NCBI RefSeq assembly: GCF_026020075.1
Contig: NZ_CP102772.1
Coordinates: 1,674,001-1,738,000 of the forward strand
Source: Bosea sp. NBC_00550
GTDB lineage: Bacteria; Pseudomonadota; Alphaproteobacteria; Rhizobiales; Beijerinckiaceae
Length of the DNA stretch: 64,000 nucleotides
Direction: 5' to 3'
A program made the position numbers and the translations under genes. This document shows positions 55,938 through 64,000 of the stretch, piece by piece. Under the pieces are notes generated by a model. The model searched no databases and had not been told where the DNA came from. It saw only the letters and a list, made by a program, of their open reading frames with translations. Each line of letters starts with the position of its first letter. Positions within the stretch are counted from its first letter, which is position 1.

Positions 55938-56860
55938 GGCTTGGCTGTCTCCGGTTCGGCCCGGCGCATCAGGAAGGCGATCAGGCGTGGGGTCATGTAG
56001 ATCGGAAACTGCGTCGCCGCGAAGAAAAGCGCCATCGTCGGCGAGGTCGCTGCTCCCATCGCGGACCAGACCAGCCCGACATTGCGGTTGCCGAGGGTCA
56101 GCCCGACGGTGAGGCGTTCGCCGAGGCTTCCGGGCGTCAGGACAACGCCTAGCGCCTGCAGCGCGAGGTTGCAGGCGAAGGCCAGCGCGACGCAGGACAA
56201 TGCCAGCGCCGGGTCCGCCTCGATCTGGGCGCGCACCCCGGCCATCGTCGCGACTGCGAAGACCAGCAAGGCTCCGAAAACGGCTGCATCGACCGCCGCG
56301 CCGGTCCGGGCCAGCGCCCGCCTGGCGTAGTGGCGCAGCAGCCCTGCGACCGCTGCGGCTCCGGCGGTCAGGATGAATAGGCGCAGCGCCAGCTCATAGG
56401 GATCGAAACCGATTCCGCCGAGCCACTGACCGAGAAGCGGAACCGTCAGCGGCGCAAGCGCCATCGACAGCAAGGTCACGGCCAACGGCAGCGTTGGATC
56501 GAAGCCGAGCAGGCGCGCCACCGCCGCGGTTCCCCCGGATGGCGGCGCGCAGACGGAAAGCACCATCGCCAGTGCTAGGTCGGGGCTAAGTCCAGCGCCC
56601 CTCGCCGCCGACGTCACCAGCAACGGGCAGACCAGCATCACCATCGCCGGCAGGAAGAGCGAAAGGCGCGGCTGCCGCAGCGTGCGCAGAAAGGCGCTGC
56701 CGTCGACCCTGAGCAAGGTGCCGAGAACGATCACGAAGATCGCGACAGCCATGGCCGGACGCGCGGTCTCGGCCAGGGCCGGAAGCGCGATGCCGGTGAA
56801 CACACCGAAGATCAGCAATGTCGGTCCGCGTGGGATGTAACGCGCAAACGGGAAGGACAT
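55934..56860 (-). CDS. BASS-type (bile acid:sodium symporter-like) transporter
   Basis: The 308-residue protein is almost entirely hydrophobic helices, with MAVAIFVIVLGTLLRVDG, SVCAPPSGGTAAVARLLGFD and LTLGNRNVGLVWSAMGA. These are similar to the BASS/arsenical resistance-3 like fold of about ten helices. It would move an organic anion with sodium or protons. Family assignment is moderate. It is divergent from the LysR regulator, which may control it. Confidence 0.78.
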   Translation of the reverse strand: MSFPFARYIPRGPTLLIFGVFTGIALPALAETARPAMAVAIFVIVLGTLLRVDGSAFLRTLRQPRLSLFLPAMVMLVCPLLVTSAARGAGLSPDLALAMVLSVCAPPSGGTAAVARLLGFDPTLPLAVTLLSMALAPLTVPLLGQWLGGIGFDPYELALRLFILTAGAAAVAGLLRHYARRALARTGAAVDAAVFGALLVFAVATMAGVRAQIEADPALALSCVALAFACNLALQALGVVLTPGSLGERLTVGLTLGNRNVGLVWSAMGAATSPTMALFFAATQFPIYMTPRLIAFLMRRAEPETAKP

Positions 56861-56913
56861 CGCACCTGCCGGCAGACCGAGAAGCTCGGGGCAGATCTAG
56901 AGGCGAATAGAAC

Positions 56914-56928
56914 ATCGTTGAAATCGAT
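56914..56928. promoter_or_regulatory. LysR-type operator candidate
   Basis: ATCGTTGAAATCGAT is an interrupted palindrome with the T-N11-A form of LysR binding sites. It lies in the 93-base gap between the divergent BASS transporter and LysR genes, 25 bases upstream of the LysR start, where an autoregulatory site is expected. Confidence 0.55.
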
Positions 56929-56953
56929 TGTTTATATGACCATCATTGGCAGC

Positions 56954-57865
56954 ATGAATTTAGCGGCGGTAGATCTCAACCTGCTCGTGGCGTTCGAGGC
57001 GCTGATCGAGGAGCGGCACGTCACGCGCGCAGCCAGCCGCATCGGGCTGGCGCAACCCTCGATGAGCAGCGCCTTGCGGCGCTTGCGCGAGCTGTTCGAC
57101 GACGAGCTGTTCCTGCGCACCGCGACCGGCATGCATCCGACCGAGAAGGCCCTGGCATTGGCACGGCCGATCGGTGCCGCGCTCGAGCATATCCGGGGAG
57201 CGCTCGCGCCGCGGCAGGGTTTCGACCCCGCCACGTCGAAGCGGCGTTTCGTCATCGCCGTGACGGACTATGGCGATCTCGTCGTCGTGCCCGCTTTGGT
57301 CAAACGGCTGCGGCGGGAAGCTCCGGGCATCGATCTGGCCGTGCGGCCGATCACCGATGCGCGCGATGCCGTGGCAAGGCTGGAGCGGGGAGAGCTCGAT
57401 GCGCTGGTCGGCGGCCACCTACCGGATTCGGCGACGGGCATGCGCCGGCGCCTGATCGAGGAGCGCTTCGTCTGCATCCGCGACGCTGCCCATGCCGCAG
57501 GATCGGCGGCGCTGAGCCTGAGCGACTACGCCGCCCTGCCGCATGCCTTGTTCTCGGCAGTAGGTGGCGACGGCCTACCGAGCGCGATCGATTCCGCGCT
57601 CGATGCGGCCGGGCTGAAGCGCCGCGTCGCCATCACCCTGCCCCATGTGGTGGCGGTGCCCTTCGCGGTGGCCGGGACCGATCTGGTGGCGACGATGGCC
57701 GAGCGGGTCGCGCGCCGTTTCGCGGCCGGCGCGGGCGTCGCGGTGTCGCCGCTTCCCTGCAAGGTCCCCGCTTTCGACATCGACCTGCTGCACGCGCGGC
57801 GCGCGCTATCGGACCCGGCCCTGCGCTGGTTCACGGATGCGATCGCCGCAGCCGCCGCCCCATAG
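56954..57865 (+). CDS. LysR-family transcriptional regulator
   Basis: The 303-residue protein begins MNLAAVDLNLLVAFEALIEE with the winged helix ERHVTRAASRIGLAQPSMSS and ALRRLRELFDDELFLRT. An effector-binding domain similar to the NodD/PcpR branch follows. It is divergently transcribed from the BASS/DUF2891 operon and probably controls it in response to the transported compound. The ATG at 56954 begins at the family's normal N-terminus; an in-frame ATG at 56918 would overlap the operator. Confidence 0.93.
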   Translation: MNLAAVDLNLLVAFEALIEERHVTRAASRIGLAQPSMSSALRRLRELFDDELFLRTATGMHPTEKALALARPIGAALEHIRGALAPRQGFDPATSKRRFVIAVTDYGDLVVVPALVKRLRREAPGIDLAVRPITDARDAVARLERGELDALVGGHLPDSATGMRRRLIEERFVCIRDAAHAAGSAALSLSDYAALPHALFSAVGGDGLPSAIDSALDAAGLKRRVAITLPHVVAVPFAVAGTDLVATMAERVARRFAAGAGVAVSPLPCKVPAFDIDLLHARRALSDPALRWFTDAIAAAAAP

Positions 57866-57885
57866 GCGCAGCATCGCGACCAAGC

Positions 57886-58857
57886 TCACTCGATCTTCAC
57901 ATTCGCCTTCTGCGCCACCTCGGCCCAGCGCTTCGTCTCGGAGGCGATATGCGCGGTAAACTGCTCCTGGCTCGATCCGACCGGGTCGACGCCGAGCTTC
58001 CTGAGCTGCTCGATCACCGCCGGCTCCTTCATGATCGCCTGCGTCTCGATCGAGAGCTTGGTGACGATCTCCTTCGGCACGCCCGAGGGCGCGAAGAAGC
58101 CGTGCCAGGAGCTGGCGTCGTAGCCCGGAATGAACTCGGCCAGGGCCGGCAGGTCCTTGGCGACCTCCAGTCGCTTCGGCGTCGCCGTCGCGAGCGCCCT
58201 GATCTTGCCGTCCTGCACATGCGGCCAGGCGATGGTGATGTTGTCGAAGGTGATCTGGATCTGGCCGGAGAGCAGGTCCTGCGTCACCTGCCCGCTCGAA
58301 CGGTAGGGCACATGGGCCATGTCGGTGCCGGTCGCGACCTTGAATAGCTCGGCCGCCATATGGGTCGAGGTGCCCGCTCCGGACGAGCCGAAGGAATACT
58401 TGCCCGGATTCTTCTTCAGAAGGTCGATCAGCTCCGGCACCGTCTTGGCCGGCAGGTCGATATTGACCATGAGGATGTTCGGCACGCTCGCCACCTGCGA
58501 GATCGGCGCGAAATCCTTGATGTGGTCGAAGGGCAGCTTGGCGTAGACGGCCGGGTTGATCGCATGGGTCGAGACCGTGCCCATGGTCAGCGTGTAGCCG
58601 TCCGCCGGGGCGCGGGCCACGGCGGCGACGCCGGTGTTGCCGCCTGCTCCGGCGCGGTTCTCGACGATGAATTTGCCGCCGAGGCGCGCGCCGAGCCGGT
58701 CGGCCAGGATGCGCCCGAGCAGGTCGGTCGTGCCGCCCGCGGCGAATGGCACGACGATGGTCACGACCTGGCCGCCGGGATAGCCACCCTGCGCGAAGGC
58801 AGGGCCTACCGCGGCCAGGCCAGCGGCAACCATCATCGTTCTGCGTGTGATACTCAT
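57886..58857 (-). CDS. Tripartite tricarboxylate transporter (Bug) substrate-binding protein
   Basis: The 323-residue periplasmic protein has a Tat-like signal (ITRRTMMVAAGLAAVGPAFA) and the Bug motifs VTIVVPFAAGGTTDLLGRIL, IVENRAGAGGNTG, VARAPADGYTL and SFGSSGAGTSTHMAAELFK. No TctA or TctB membrane subunit lies in the window, so it must use a distant partner or act as a sensor ligand-binder. It is divergent from the GntR regulator over a palindromic operator. Confidence 0.94.
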   Translation of the reverse strand: MSITRRTMMVAAGLAAVGPAFAQGGYPGGQVVTIVVPFAAGGTTDLLGRILADRLGARLGGKFIVENRAGAGGNTGVAAVARAPADGYTLTMGTVSTHAINPAVYAKLPFDHIKDFAPISQVASVPNILMVNIDLPAKTVPELIDLLKKNPGKYSFGSSGAGTSTHMAAELFKVATGTDMAHVPYRSSGQVTQDLLSGQIQITFDNITIAWPHVQDGKIRALATATPKRLEVAKDLPALAEFIPGYDASSWHGFFAPSGVPKEIVTKLSIETQAIMKEPAVIEQLRKLGVDPVGSSQEQFTAHIASETKRWAEVAQKANVKIE

Positions 58858-58948
58858 TGGTTTCGTTCCTCCCGGAGGCGGAAAATGCCGCCTTGCGCCT
58901 CATGAGCGGGCGCTTGTCCCGATGGATAGCACAGGATCGCCGGATTGA

Positions 58949-58966
58949 AATCTGAAATTTCAGATT
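58949..58966. promoter_or_regulatory. Perfect 18-base palindrome, likely GntR operator
   Basis: AATCTGAAATTTCAGATT is a perfect palindrome, 91 bases from the TTT binding-protein start and 94 bases from the GntR start. Its AT-rich symmetric form fits GntR/FCD regulator sites. It probably gives joint control of both divergent units. Confidence 0.7.
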
Positions 58967-59060
58967 GCCGTCGAAACCTGATTGTGCTGTTTGATTGCCG
59001 ACGTTGCTGCGTGGAAGCCGGATCGCGCGGATTTCCGGCCTCGCCATCCTGGAAGGACGA

Positions 59061-59762
59061 ATGCTGCAGGCCGCCATCGAACCCGTCGCGCCCGACCTGC
59101 TGCGCTCCCTGCGCGAGCATGTGCATGAGCGCCTTCGCCGCGCCATCGTCGCCGGGCGCTTCCGCGACGGGGAGCGCCTCAACGAGCGCCATCTCGCCGA
59201 GATGCTCGGCGTCAGCACCACCCCGGTGAAGGACGCGATCCGCAAGCTCGAGAGCGAAGGGCTGGTCCGAACCGAGGCGCGCAGGGGCGTCTTCGTCGAG
59301 TTCTCGGCCCGGCAGGCAATGGAGATGGCGCTCTGCCGCGCCGCACTGGAAAGCGTCATGGCGCATATCGCCGCGAACCGCCTGTCCCAGGGTGGCGAAG
59401 CCGAGCTCGCCAGGCTCGTCGCCAAGATGGAGCAGGCGACGGAGCACGGCGCGCTCGAGGATCTGGTCGCGCTCAACGAGGCCTTTCATCGCGCGATCCA
59501 TCGCATCTCGGGCTGCCCCTATCTGGAGGGCCGCCTCGACGGCCAGCGCATGTATGACCATGCCCAGCGCATCGCGCTGCATTCGCAACCGGCCGAACGC
59601 CGCCGGGGCTTCGAGGAACACCGCGCCATCTATGTGGCGCTCGCGGCGCGCGATCCTTCGCGGGCCGAACTCACGATGCGCCGTCACATCGTCCGCTCGG
59701 CGAAGGCCCATGTTCGGCTGGTCTTCGGCGCGTATGCGGAAGGACTGGACTATGACGAATGA
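59061..59762 (+). CDS. GntR-family (FCD domain) transcriptional regulator
   Basis: The 233-residue protein has an N-terminal winged helix with LRSLREHVHERLRRAIVAG, NERHLAEMLGVSTTPVKDAI and RKLESEGLVRTEARRGVFV, then an all-helical FCD domain with ALNEAFHRAIHRISGCPYLE and EHRAIYVALAARDPSRAEL, including histidines for metal binding. The ATG at 59061 has a GGAAGGA site. It overlaps the following lyase gene by 11 bases and likely represses this sugar-acid module. Confidence 0.93.
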   Translation: MLQAAIEPVAPDLLRSLREHVHERLRRAIVAGRFRDGERLNERHLAEMLGVSTTPVKDAIRKLESEGLVRTEARRGVFVEFSARQAMEMALCRAALESVMAHIAANRLSQGGEAELARLVAKMEQATEHGALEDLVALNEAFHRAIHRISGCPYLEGRLDGQRMYDHAQRIALHSQPAERRRGFEEHRAIYVALAARDPSRAELTMRRHIVRSAKAHVRLVFGAYAEGLDYDE

Positions 59763-60669
59763 CAAGTTGCGGGCCGCGCTGCGCGGCATTTCCGGCGTTC
59801 ATGTCACCGCCTGGAAGGCCGATGGGGAGGCCGACTGGGCGCTGACGGGCAGGATCGTCCGGCGCATCGCCGAAGCCGGCATCCACAACATCGTCTCGGC
59901 CGGCAATACCGGCGAATTCTACCCGATGACGACGGCCGAGGTGGAGCGCTCACACGCCGTTGCAGCCGAGGCCTCCGCCGGCAAGGCGCTGGTCACGGCG
60001 GGCATCGGCCGCTCCCTGCGCGAGGCGGTCGCGACGGGCAGGCTCGCGGCCAGGGCCGGCTGCGACGCGGCGATGGTGCACCATCCGCTCGACCCCTTCG
60101 CCGCCCCGCAATCCCAGGCCGATTACATCCTTGCCATCGCCGAGGCGCTGCCGCTCCCGCTCGTCGCCTATATCCGCTCCGACGCGATCGGCGTGAAGGA
60201 CCTGATCCGCATCGCCACCCATCCGAACGTCGCGGGCGTGAAGTTCGCCTCGACCAACATGATGCTGCTCGCCGACTGCGTGCGCGAGACCGAGGGCACC
60301 TCGGCCAACTGGATCTGCGGCCTCGCCGAGGGCTGGGCCGCCCCCTTCTATGCGCTGGGCGCGCGCGGCTTCACCTCGGGATTGATCAATGTCGTGCCCG
60401 AACGCTCGCTCGCCGTCTGGCGTGCGCTCGAGGCCGGCGACTACGAGACGGCCCGACGCGAGGTCGATGCCATCGCCGGCTTCGAAAAGCTGCGCACGAA
60501 ATACGGCAACGGCGCCAATGTGACGGTGGTGAAGGAAGCGCTCGGCCTGCTCGGCACCGATGTCGGCCCGGTCCGCCTGCCGGGCCTGCCGGAGCTCAAC
60601 GAGGCCGAGCGCGCGGAGCTGCGCGGCATCGTCTCGGGCTGGGGTGCCCGACGCGTCGCAGCTGAGTAG
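59752..60669 (+). CDS. DapA/KDG-aldolase family lyase
   Basis: The 305-residue class I aldolase family protein has GISGVHVTAWKADGEADW, VSAGNTGEFYPMTTAEV, a tyrosine in LPLVAYIRSDAIG and the Schiff-base lysine in VAGVKFAST. With the dehydratase two positions downstream it could cleave or dehydrate a 2-keto-3-deoxy sugar acid. The start overlaps the GntR stop, a sign of coupled translation. It differs strongly from the DapA-family protein near tuf. Confidence 0.88.
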   Translation: MTNDKLRAALRGISGVHVTAWKADGEADWALTGRIVRRIAEAGIHNIVSAGNTGEFYPMTTAEVERSHAVAAEASAGKALVTAGIGRSLREAVATGRLAARAGCDAAMVHHPLDPFAAPQSQADYILAIAEALPLPLVAYIRSDAIGVKDLIRIATHPNVAGVKFASTNMMLLADCVRETEGTSANWICGLAEGWAAPFYALGARGFTSGLINVVPERSLAVWRALEAGDYETARREVDAIAGFEKLRTKYGNGANVTVVKEALGLLGTDVGPVRLPGLPELNEAERAELRGIVSGWGARRVAAE

Positions 60670-60676
60670 GCTCTCC

Positions 60677-60820
60677 ATCTTTCCGGGGCTTCGCGTAGCG
60701 AAGAGCCCGGAACCCATGAACACTGGCGGCGCAGGATTTGCGCTGCCATCGCCGCGCCCGTCCTCATGGCTCCGTGTTCATGGGTTCCGGGCTCGGCCCT
60801 GCGGGCCGCCCCGGAATGAC
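60677..60820. repeat. Dispersed palindromic repeat unit
   Basis: TTCCGGGGCTTCGCGTAGCG at the left and GCCGCCCCGGAATGAC at the right form outer arms. CCCGGAACCCATGAACAC and its complement GTGTTCATGGGTTCCGGG form an 18-base inner stem. Same family as 10611-10840 and 28263-28410. It lies within the operon between the lyase and the dehydratase, so it may cause partial termination or mRNA processing. Confidence 0.85.
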
Positions 60821-60866
60821 CGAGAGGTTCGCGCGCCAACAACACCGAGAATTCGAGGAAACGCCC

Positions 60867-62600
60867 ATGCCGACCCGCCCCCGCAAGACGCCCGAGACCC
60901 TGCGCAGCTGGCGCTGGTTCGGGGCGAGCGACCTGCGCTCCTTCGGGCATCGCTCGCGCGCGCTGCAGATGGGGTTCGGCCATGAGGAGTTCGTGGGCAA
61001 GCCGGTCATCGGCATCATCAACACCTGGTCGGAGATCAACCCCTGCCACACTCATCTGCGTGACCGCGCCGAGGCGGTGAAGCGCGCGGTCTGGGCCGCC
61101 GGCGGTTTCCCGATCGAGATTCCGGTGATGTCCGTTTCCGAGCAATATCAAAAACCTACGACGATGCTCTACCGCAACTTCCTGGCGATGGAGACCGAGG
61201 AATCGATCCGCTCGCACCCGCTCGACGGCGCGGTGCTGCTCGGCGGCTGTGACAAGTCCACGCCCGCCCTGATCATGGGCGCCTGCAGCGCCGGCCTGCC
61301 CTTCATCTTCGTCCCGGCCGGGCCGATGCTGCGCGGCAACTGGGCCGGCAAGGTGCTCGGCTCCGGCGCCGATGTCTGGAAATACTGGGCCGAGAAGGAG
61401 GCCGGCAACATCACCGGCGACCAGTGGAAGGACATGGAGAGCGGCATCGCCCGCTCATACGGCACCTGCATGGTGATGGGCACGGCCGCGACCATGATGA
61501 GCCATGCCGAGGTGCTCGGCCTCACCCTGCCCGGCGCCTCCGCCATTCCCGCCGCCGACGCCGCCCATCCGCGCATGGCGGCAGCCGCCGGCAAGCGCAT
61601 CGTCGAGATGGTCTGGGAAGACCTGACGCCCGACCAGATCCTGACCCGCAAGAGCTTCGAGAACGCGCTGACCGTCCACATGGCCGTCGCCGGCTCCACC
61701 AACGCGATCATCCATCTCGTCGCCATGGCCGGCCGTGCCGGCGTGCCGCTGACGCCGGACGATTTCGACGCCTTCTCCCGCACCGTTCCGGTCATCGCGA
61801 ACCTGCGCCCCTCCGGCGATTTCCTGATGGAGGATTTCTTCTATGCCGGCGGCTTGCCCGCCCTGTTGAAACAGCTGGAGAGCAAGCTCCACACCGATGC
61901 GATGACCGTCACCGGCAAGCCGCTGGCCGAGACGATCGCGCTCGCCAATGTCTATGACGACAATGTCATCCGCCCGCTCGACAGACCCGTATCGACCGCC
62001 AACGGCCTCGCCGTATTGAAGGGAAACCTCGCCCCCGATGGCTGCGTCATCAAGCCCTCGGCCGCCGAGCCCCGCCTGCTCAAGCATTCCGGCCCGGCGC
62101 TCGTCTTCGAGGATTATGACGCGATGATGCGGGCCGTGAACGACGAGAGCCTCGACGTCACCGCCGACCACATCATGGTGCTGAAGAACTGCGGCCCGGT
62201 CGGCGGTCCCGGCATGCCGGAATGGGGTATGCTGCCGATCCCGAAGAAGCTGCTGAAGCAGGGCGTGCGCGACATGCTGCGCATTTCCGACGCCCGCATG
62301 TCCGGCACCAGCTACGGCGCCTGCATCCTGCATGTCGCGCCGGAAGCCTATATCAAGGGGCCGCTCGCCGCGGTGCGGACGGGTGACATCATCAGCGTCG
62401 ACGTCGAGGCCCGCAGCATCTCGGTCGCGCTGACGGATGCTGAGATCGCCGCCCGCCTAGCGAACTGGTCTCCGCCCGATCGCGATTATCCGCGCGGTTG
62501 GGGCAAGATGTCGGCCGCCCATATCCGCCAGGCCGACAAGGGCTGCGATTTCGACTATCTGGAAGGCACCGCCAAGGTGCCGGAGCCAGAGATCCATTGA
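60867..62600 (+). CDS. IlvD/Edd-family sugar-acid dehydratase (arabonate dehydratase-like)
   Basis: The 577-residue protein has the three iron-sulfur cysteines of the family: INPCHTH, LGGCDKSTPALIMG and SYGTCMVMGTAATM. Further motifs are SGTSYGACILHVAPE and the C-terminal RGWGKMSAAHIRQADKGCDFD. It removes water from a sugar acid to give a 2-keto-3-deoxy acid. The WxGxxDxRSFGHRSRALQMG-type start (RSFGHRSRALQMGFG) is more like L-arabonate/galactonate dehydratases than IlvD. GAGGAA lies before the ATG. Confidence 0.92.
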   Translation: MPTRPRKTPETLRSWRWFGASDLRSFGHRSRALQMGFGHEEFVGKPVIGIINTWSEINPCHTHLRDRAEAVKRAVWAAGGFPIEIPVMSVSEQYQKPTTMLYRNFLAMETEESIRSHPLDGAVLLGGCDKSTPALIMGACSAGLPFIFVPAGPMLRGNWAGKVLGSGADVWKYWAEKEAGNITGDQWKDMESGIARSYGTCMVMGTAATMMSHAEVLGLTLPGASAIPAADAAHPRMAAAAGKRIVEMVWEDLTPDQILTRKSFENALTVHMAVAGSTNAIIHLVAMAGRAGVPLTPDDFDAFSRTVPVIANLRPSGDFLMEDFFYAGGLPALLKQLESKLHTDAMTVTGKPLAETIALANVYDDNVIRPLDRPVSTANGLAVLKGNLAPDGCVIKPSAAEPRLLKHSGPALVFEDYDAMMRAVNDESLDVTADHIMVLKNCGPVGGPGMPEWGMLPIPKKLLKQGVRDMLRISDARMSGTSYGACILHVAPEAYIKGPLAAVRTGDIISVDVEARSISVALTDAEIAARLANWSPPDRDYPRGWGKMSAAHIRQADKGCDFDYLEGTAKVPEPEIH

Positions 62601-62602
62601 CG

Positions 62603-63526
62603 ATGCAGGATATTCGCGACATCGGGCGCGTCGCCATCATCGGCGCCGGCCTGATCGGCAGCAGCTGGGCCGCACTCGCCATGGCGCACGGGCTGAACGT
62701 TTCCGCCTACGACCCCGCTCCCGGGGCTGGCGAGAAGTTTCGTCAGGCGGTCGAGCGCGCCCGGCTCCAGCTCGCCGAACTCGGCCTTGCCAACACCGGC
62801 CAGTACAGCTTCACCCACGATCTCGACGAAGCCCTGCACGAAGCCGATTTCGTCCAGGAGAACGGCCCCGAGAACGAGACGATGAAGCGGGAGCTTCTGG
62901 TGCGTCTCGACGCCGCGCTTCCAGCGGGCATCATCATCGCCAGCAGCACCTCGGCGCTGCTGCGCAGCACCATCGTCGCCGACTGTCGTGACAAGCGCCG
63001 CGTCATCGTCGCGCATCCGTTCAATCCGCCGCATCTCGTCCCGCTGGTCGAGATCGTCGGCGAGGATGAGGCGGTCGTTGCGCGAGCCGTCGCGTTCTAC
63101 CGCAGCCTTGACCGGCGCCCGGTCGTTCTCCAGCGCGAGATGCCCGGCCACGTCGCCAATCGCCTGGCCTCGGCGCTCTATCGCGAGGCGGTCTATCTGG
63201 TCGAGCAAGGGGTGGCGAGCGTCGCTGAGATCGACGCCGCGCTCTGCAACGGCCCCGGCCTGCGCTGGGCGCTGATGGGGCCGCACATGACTTATCATCT
63301 TGGCGGCGGCGAAGGCGGCATCGCCGGCTACCTCGCCCATCTCGGCCCGAGCCAGGAGCGCCGCTGGCAATCTCTCGGGAACCCCTCGCTCGGCCAGGAG
63401 GTTCAGCGCCGGATCGTCGACGGCGTCGCCGAGGAAACAGCGGGGCGTTCGATCGCGGAGCTGGAGGAGCGCCGCGACGAAGGGCTGCTCGCCCTGCTGC
63501 GCTCCCGCAAGCTCGTCAGCGAGTGA
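62603..63526 (+). CDS. 3-hydroxyacyl-CoA / hydroxyacid dehydrogenase (lambda-crystallin-like)
   Basis: The 307-residue NAD-dependent enzyme has GAGLIGSS in an N-terminal Rossmann fold, SSTSALLRSTI, the catalytic AHPFNPPHLVPLVEIV, and a helical C-terminal domain. Close families include L-gulonate dehydrogenase (lambda-crystallin) and carnitine dehydrogenase. The start comes two bases after the dehydratase stop. With a sugar-acid module, a hydroxyacid such as gulonate is plausible as a substrate, but carnitine or another hydroxyacid is not excluded. Confidence 0.9.
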   Translation: MQDIRDIGRVAIIGAGLIGSSWAALAMAHGLNVSAYDPAPGAGEKFRQAVERARLQLAELGLANTGQYSFTHDLDEALHEADFVQENGPENETMKRELLVRLDAALPAGIIIASSTSALLRSTIVADCRDKRRVIVAHPFNPPHLVPLVEIVGEDEAVVARAVAFYRSLDRRPVVLQREMPGHVANRLASALYREAVYLVEQGVASVAEIDAALCNGPGLRWALMGPHMTYHLGGGEGGIAGYLAHLGPSQERRWQSLGNPSLGQEVQRRIVDGVAEETAGRSIAELEERRDEGLLALLRSRKLVSE

Positions 63527-63529
63527 GCG

Positions 63530-64000
63530 TCACAGCTCGGCGTCGAAGGCGATGGCGTCGAAAGCCGCCCGCACCCGGCCGAGCGCCTGCGCCGTGACAT
63601 AGGCATAAGCGCGCTCCGGCGATTGCACGAGGACGCCGCGATCGGCGCCCTGCACATTGATCTCCTGCGAGACGGAAAAGCCGACGCTCGGCGTCGTCCG
63701 CATCGACACCGGCAATCCGATGCTCTGGCGCGACGCAGCGGCGCCAGCCTGATAGGCATCGATCAGCACCTGCCCGTCGGGGCGCCAATGATAGCGCCGG
63801 CACAGCATCTGCTCGACGGTGAGCGGGCGCGCCACCCAACCCGTGGCGATCCGGCCGCGTTCGAGCTTGATCCGCGCGAAGCTGACGGCGCCGGCGCTCG
63901 GAGATAGCCGGATCTGGAGCGCTCCCGTATCGCCCACGGCCGGCGTCAGCGTCAGCGACCGGCGGCCGGTATCCGCAGCGATGGTGCCGGTCTGGCTGCC
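63530..64000 (-). CDS. Phage-type tail/structural protein, C-terminal part
   Basis: The frame continues past the right edge; about 156 C-terminal residues are visible. The stretch FARIKLERGRIATGWVARPL, followed by EQMLCRRYHW, closely resembles the conserved xxVQLExGxxATPFExRxxxxELxLCQRY motif of phage tail and minor structural proteins. The rest includes SVGFSVSQEINVQG. The upstream part and the rest of any prophage or gene transfer agent lie beyond the window. Confidence 0.7.
   Translation of the reverse strand, partial: GSQTGTIAADTGRRSLTLTPAVGDTGALQIRLSPSAGAVSFARIKLERGRIATGWVARPLTVEQMLCRRYHWRPDGQVLIDAYQAGAAASRQSIGLPVSMRTTPSVGFSVSQEINVQGADRGVLVQSPERAYAYVTAQALGRVRAAFDAIAFDAEL

Overview
The window is a GC-rich alphaproteobacterial chromosome segment. 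The evidence is high-GC codon use throughout, a tuf / tRNA-Trp / secE neighbourhood, and two kinds of dispersed palindromic repeat typical of Hyphomicrobiales genomes. The gene mix (type VI secretion, many LLM flavoenzymes, TRAP and TTT transport proteins) fits a Bosea-like member of that order. The genus is an inference, not something the sequence proves.

Layout. (1) 1-10.6 kb is housekeeping and metabolism: the start of secE, a methyltransferase, tRNA-Trp, a DapA-family lyase, tuf with its terminator, a lipoprotein, a decayed copy of the 3' end of pncB, a DUF1444-like exported protein, intact pncB, a fused TRAP permease and glpD. (2) 10.9-44.2 kb is a type VI secretion (T6SS) island. A left arm on the minus strand carries tssA-B-C-hcp-E-F-G-clpV and ends with an NlpC/P60-like putative effector. 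The middle holds an OmpA protein, vgrG, a small conserved protein, the FHA gene tagH, an IS110 element, a RidA homologue, an unknown protein and a PAAR spike protein. A right arm on the plus strand carries tssK-L-M-tagF-pppA-ppkA. It is followed on the minus strand by a methyltransferase with a regulatory domain, a very unusual protein joining an IS1595-transposase-type zinc ribbon to a membrane-anchored lytic transglycosylase, and a small unknown protein. No tssJ is seen. TssL carries its own OmpA-like domain. (3) 44.3-45.7 kb holds an outer-membrane-protein relic, a Ser/Cys proline-racemase family enzyme and tRNA-Gly. (4) 46.2-54.8 kb is a plus-strand operon of flavin reductase, three LLM monooxygenases, a GNAT acetyltransferase, a fused permease-ATPase and two paralogous binding proteins. 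It closely resembles operons for organosulfur compounds such as S-(2-succino)cysteine. (5) 54.9-57.9 kb has a DUF2891 protein and a BASS-type transporter divergent from a LysR regulator. (6) 57.9-63.5 kb is a sugar-acid type module: TTT binding protein divergent from GntR, DapA-like lyase, IlvD/Edd dehydratase and a hydroxyacyl-CoA dehydrogenase-like enzyme. (7) The right edge enters the C-terminal end of a phage-type tail protein.

How it works together. The T6SS genes would build a complete contractile apparatus (sheath TssBC, tube Hcp, baseplate TssEFGK, membrane complex TssLM, spike VgrG/PAAR, recycling ATPase ClpV). PpkA/PppA/TagH/TagF would form the threonine-phosphorylation control circuit. 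The island carries its own candidate cell-wall enzymes: the NlpC/P60-like protein as a possible effector and the zinc-ribbon/transglycosylase fusion as a possible machine-assembly factor. These, and the unknown protein next to PAAR, are the least ordinary items in the window.
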